From Rhodothermales bacterium (GTDB lineage: Bacteria; Bacteroidota; Rhodothermia; Rhodothermales; Bin80): a stretch of 64,000 bases of DNA. Positions 62,382 to 64,000 of the stretch are shown here, in pieces (within the stretch, counting starts at the first letter, position 1; the number at the start of each line of letters is the position of its first letter). Location: the NCBI GenBank assembly GCA_028278205.1, contig JANQES010000120.1, forward strand, positions 45,330 to 109,329, written 5' to 3'. Under the pieces are notes generated by a model. It did not search any database. It was not told where the DNA came from and saw only the letters and a list, made by a program, of their open reading frames with translations. The position numbers and the translations under genes were made by a program.

Positions 62382-63866
62382 ATGTCAATGTATCGTCTCC
62401 GCGCGTATCTCGCCGTCGTCCTCATGGCGATATTGTTCGCCGGCTGTGCGGTTTCCAGAAGTCCTATCACCGGAAAAAAACGGTTGTACGGCTATACCTG
62501 GGCGCAGGAACAGCAGATCGGTAAGGAATCGGATCCGCAGATCGTCGCCCAGTTCGGGCTTTACGACGACGACCGGTTGGCGGCTTACGTCACCCGTATC
62601 GGCGAGGCGGTGCTGGCCGAGAGCCACCTGCGCCGGCCCGACACGCCTGAAGAGTTCCGCATCCCCTTTACCTTCCGCGTGCTCGACAGCCCCGTCATCA
62701 ATGCCTTTGCCTTGCCCGGCGGCTACGTCTACGTCACGCGGGGCTTGCTCTCGCATCTCAACAACGAGGCGCAGCTTGCCGTCGTGCTGGGGCATGAGAT
62801 CACGCACGTGGCCGCGCGCCATGCCTCGCAACGCGCCGCCACGCAGCAACTCGGCACGCTGGGGTTGCTCGGCGCGGCCATCGGTGGGCAGGTGCTCCTC
62901 GGCGGCAACGCCGCGCAGAACGTGCTCGACCTCGGCGGCACGGCAGCGCAGTTGCTCTTCCTGCGCTATGGCCGCGACGACGAGCGCGAGTCGGATCAGA
63001 ACGGCGTCGATTATGCCGGGCTCGTCGGCTACAAGCCTAGCGAAGGGGCGGCGTTCTTCACGTCGCTCAAACGCATCGGTCAACAGCAGGAAGGCGGCGG
63101 CATCCCCAGCTTCCTCTCGACGCACCCCGACCCCGGCGAGCGCGAGCAAACCATCTACCGGATCTCCGAACGCTGGGAGCAAGCCGGCGCCAACCGCGTC
63201 GATCAAGATCCGTATTACGCCATGCTCGGCAATCTGGTCTTGGGCGAGGACCCGCGCCAGGGCTTCGTCGAGAACGACGTCTTCTATCATCCCGGTCTGA
63301 AATTCAGCTTCCCGGTGCCGTCGGGCTATCAGGTCATCAACCAGCCGACGCAGGTGGGGATGGTCGAGCCGAACCAGAACGCGATCCTGCTCTTTTCGAT
63401 TGCGCAAGATGCCTCGTCGGCGCAGCAGGCAGCCTCGCAACTGACCTCCCAGGAAGGCATCACGACGGTCGATAGCGGCTCGGCGACGGTCAGCGGCAAC
63501 CGCGCCTATTACGTGCTGGCCGACGCGCAGACCGACGGCGGCGAGGTGCGCCTGCTGAGCTATTATATCGAATACGGCGGGTCGGTTTACACCTTCCTCG
63601 GCTACGCCGCCAAAGCCTCGTTCTCGACCTATCAGAGCACCTTCGAGCGGTCGATGCGCGGCTTCGACCGGGTCACCGATCAGCGCATCCTCAACATCCA
63701 ACCCACCCGCCTGCGCCTCGTGACGGCCAGCCGCAGCGGCGCCTTCCGCACGTTCCTGCCCAAAACCATGGCGGCCCAGTTCACCCCCGAAGGCCTGGCC
63801 ATCCTCAATCAGGTAGAACTAGACACCCAGATCCAGCGAGGGCAGAAGTTGAAATTGCCGGGATAA
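62382..63866 (+). CDS. M48-family metalloprotease lipoprotein
   Basis: A lipoprotein signal (MSMYRLRAYLAVVLMAILFAGC, Cys22) precedes an M48 protease domain with AFALPGGYVYVTRGLLSHLNN, the zinc motif VVLGHEITHVAARHAS and the third ligand region RDDERESDQNGVDYA. The last 60 residues end RGQKLKLPG, like the closing part of a LysM-type module. It probably acts in outer-membrane quality control in the periplasm (compare BepA, which it matches only in the protease part). The frame is open from 62202 through a repeat; ATG 62382 is the natural start. Confidence 0.92.
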   Translation: MSMYRLRAYLAVVLMAILFAGCAVSRSPITGKKRLYGYTWAQEQQIGKESDPQIVAQFGLYDDDRLAAYVTRIGEAVLAESHLRRPDTPEEFRIPFTFRVLDSPVINAFALPGGYVYVTRGLLSHLNNEAQLAVVLGHEITHVAARHASQRAATQQLGTLGLLGAAIGGQVLLGGNAAQNVLDLGGTAAQLLFLRYGRDDERESDQNGVDYAGLVGYKPSEGAAFFTSLKRIGQQQEGGGIPSFLSTHPDPGEREQTIYRISERWEQAGANRVDQDPYYAMLGNLVLGEDPRQGFVENDVFYHPGLKFSFPVPSGYQVINQPTQVGMVEPNQNAILLFSIAQDASSAQQAASQLTSQEGITTVDSGSATVSGNRAYYVLADAQTDGGEVRLLSYYIEYGGSVYTFLGYAAKASFSTYQSTFERSMRGFDRVTDQRILNIQPTRLRLVTASRSGAFRTFLPKTMAAQFTPEGLAILNQVELDTQIQRGQKLKLPG

Positions 63867-64000
63867 ATATTTAATAATATAAGGTTTGAGTGCTTTTTGT
63901 GCGGGCGCACGACAATTTGTACACCTGGCCTCGTTGATTCAGGACGGTTTTATATTGCTCCGAGAGCAACGTTCCTGCTAACAAGCCCAGAGCGTCCCAT
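63867..64000. other. Window end, no gene seen
   Basis: The last 134 bp contain an AT-rich stretch just after the M48 stop and no recognisable gene start. Confidence 0.4.

Overview
This is a GC-rich bacterial chromosome segment around a replication origin. The organism is most likely a member of the Rhodothermota/Bacteroidota (FCB) group. The evidence is three secreted proteins that end in a type IX secretion (Por) sorting domain, two giant ELWxxDGT-repeat proteins, a GWxTD-domain protein, an M49 peptidase with the short HExxH motif, and Bacteroidota-style gene neighbourhoods. The group assignment is inferred from gene content; no rRNA gene is present.

Layout. At 1-3028 is the minus-strand ribosomal operon rplM-rpsI-rpsB-tsf (tsf cut by the window edge), with an unusual repetitive N-terminal extension on S2. 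At 3359-9099 are an ECF-type sigma factor, a membrane anti-sigma-like TPR protein, an AraC-type regulator, an S1 protease lipoprotein and a delta-60-repeat T9SS cargo protein. At 9137-12077 are dnaN and dnaA on the minus strand, followed by a putative oriC (about 12300-12700) with two DnaA boxes and nested inverted repeats. At 12928-17887 is DUF177-rpmF-plsX-fabH-fabD-fabG, the large-subunit/fatty-acid operon. At 17988-28922 are a DEAD-box helicase, ChaN-like, GWxTD, DPP III-like and subtilisin-like proteins. At 28997-32214 are three paralogous single-domain response regulators, followed by a complete IS element (32413-33476) with an 11-bp target duplication. At 33571-36897 are two divergent glycosyltransferases and a DUF4198 protein. 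From 36996 onward come tRNA-Val, tRNA-Gly, rpmH, rnpA, yidC, mnmE, an Uma2 nuclease and mnmG (a classical origin-proximal block), two tandem ELWxxDGT T9SS proteins, an RlaP-like nucleotidyltransferase, rsmG, a WYL regulator, mfd, murQ, a membrane-anchored CHAT protein, recF and an M48 lipoprotein.

Non-coding structure is the most distinctive part. (1) Two perfect 16-bp parS sites lie at 44280 and 57016, but parA/parB are not in the window. (2) Three 84-86-bp elements have identical 12-bp inverted ends (ATGAATTTTGAC / GTCAAAATTCAT) and 60-62-bp interiors; two interiors align without gaps at 35/60 positions. (3) About fifteen intergenic imperfect inverted repeats are built from degenerate short words (GGGGAAAGGGAGAG, ATCCAAA, CAAATGG, GGGATACGAGAT, GTGTTTTA, AATGACGCGA). 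Several reach into coding sequence at the starts of mnmE, a glycosyltransferase and a T9SS protein. (4) A series of T-tract-first/A-tract-last palindromes touch start or stop codons (rpsI, fabG both ends, mnmG, WYL regulator, mfd). Small genes missed by a length cut-off include rpmH (51 aa) and a 42-aa putative membrane peptide at 53143.

All coordinates and repeat counts were read by eye; family assignments rest on recognised motifs, not on searches.
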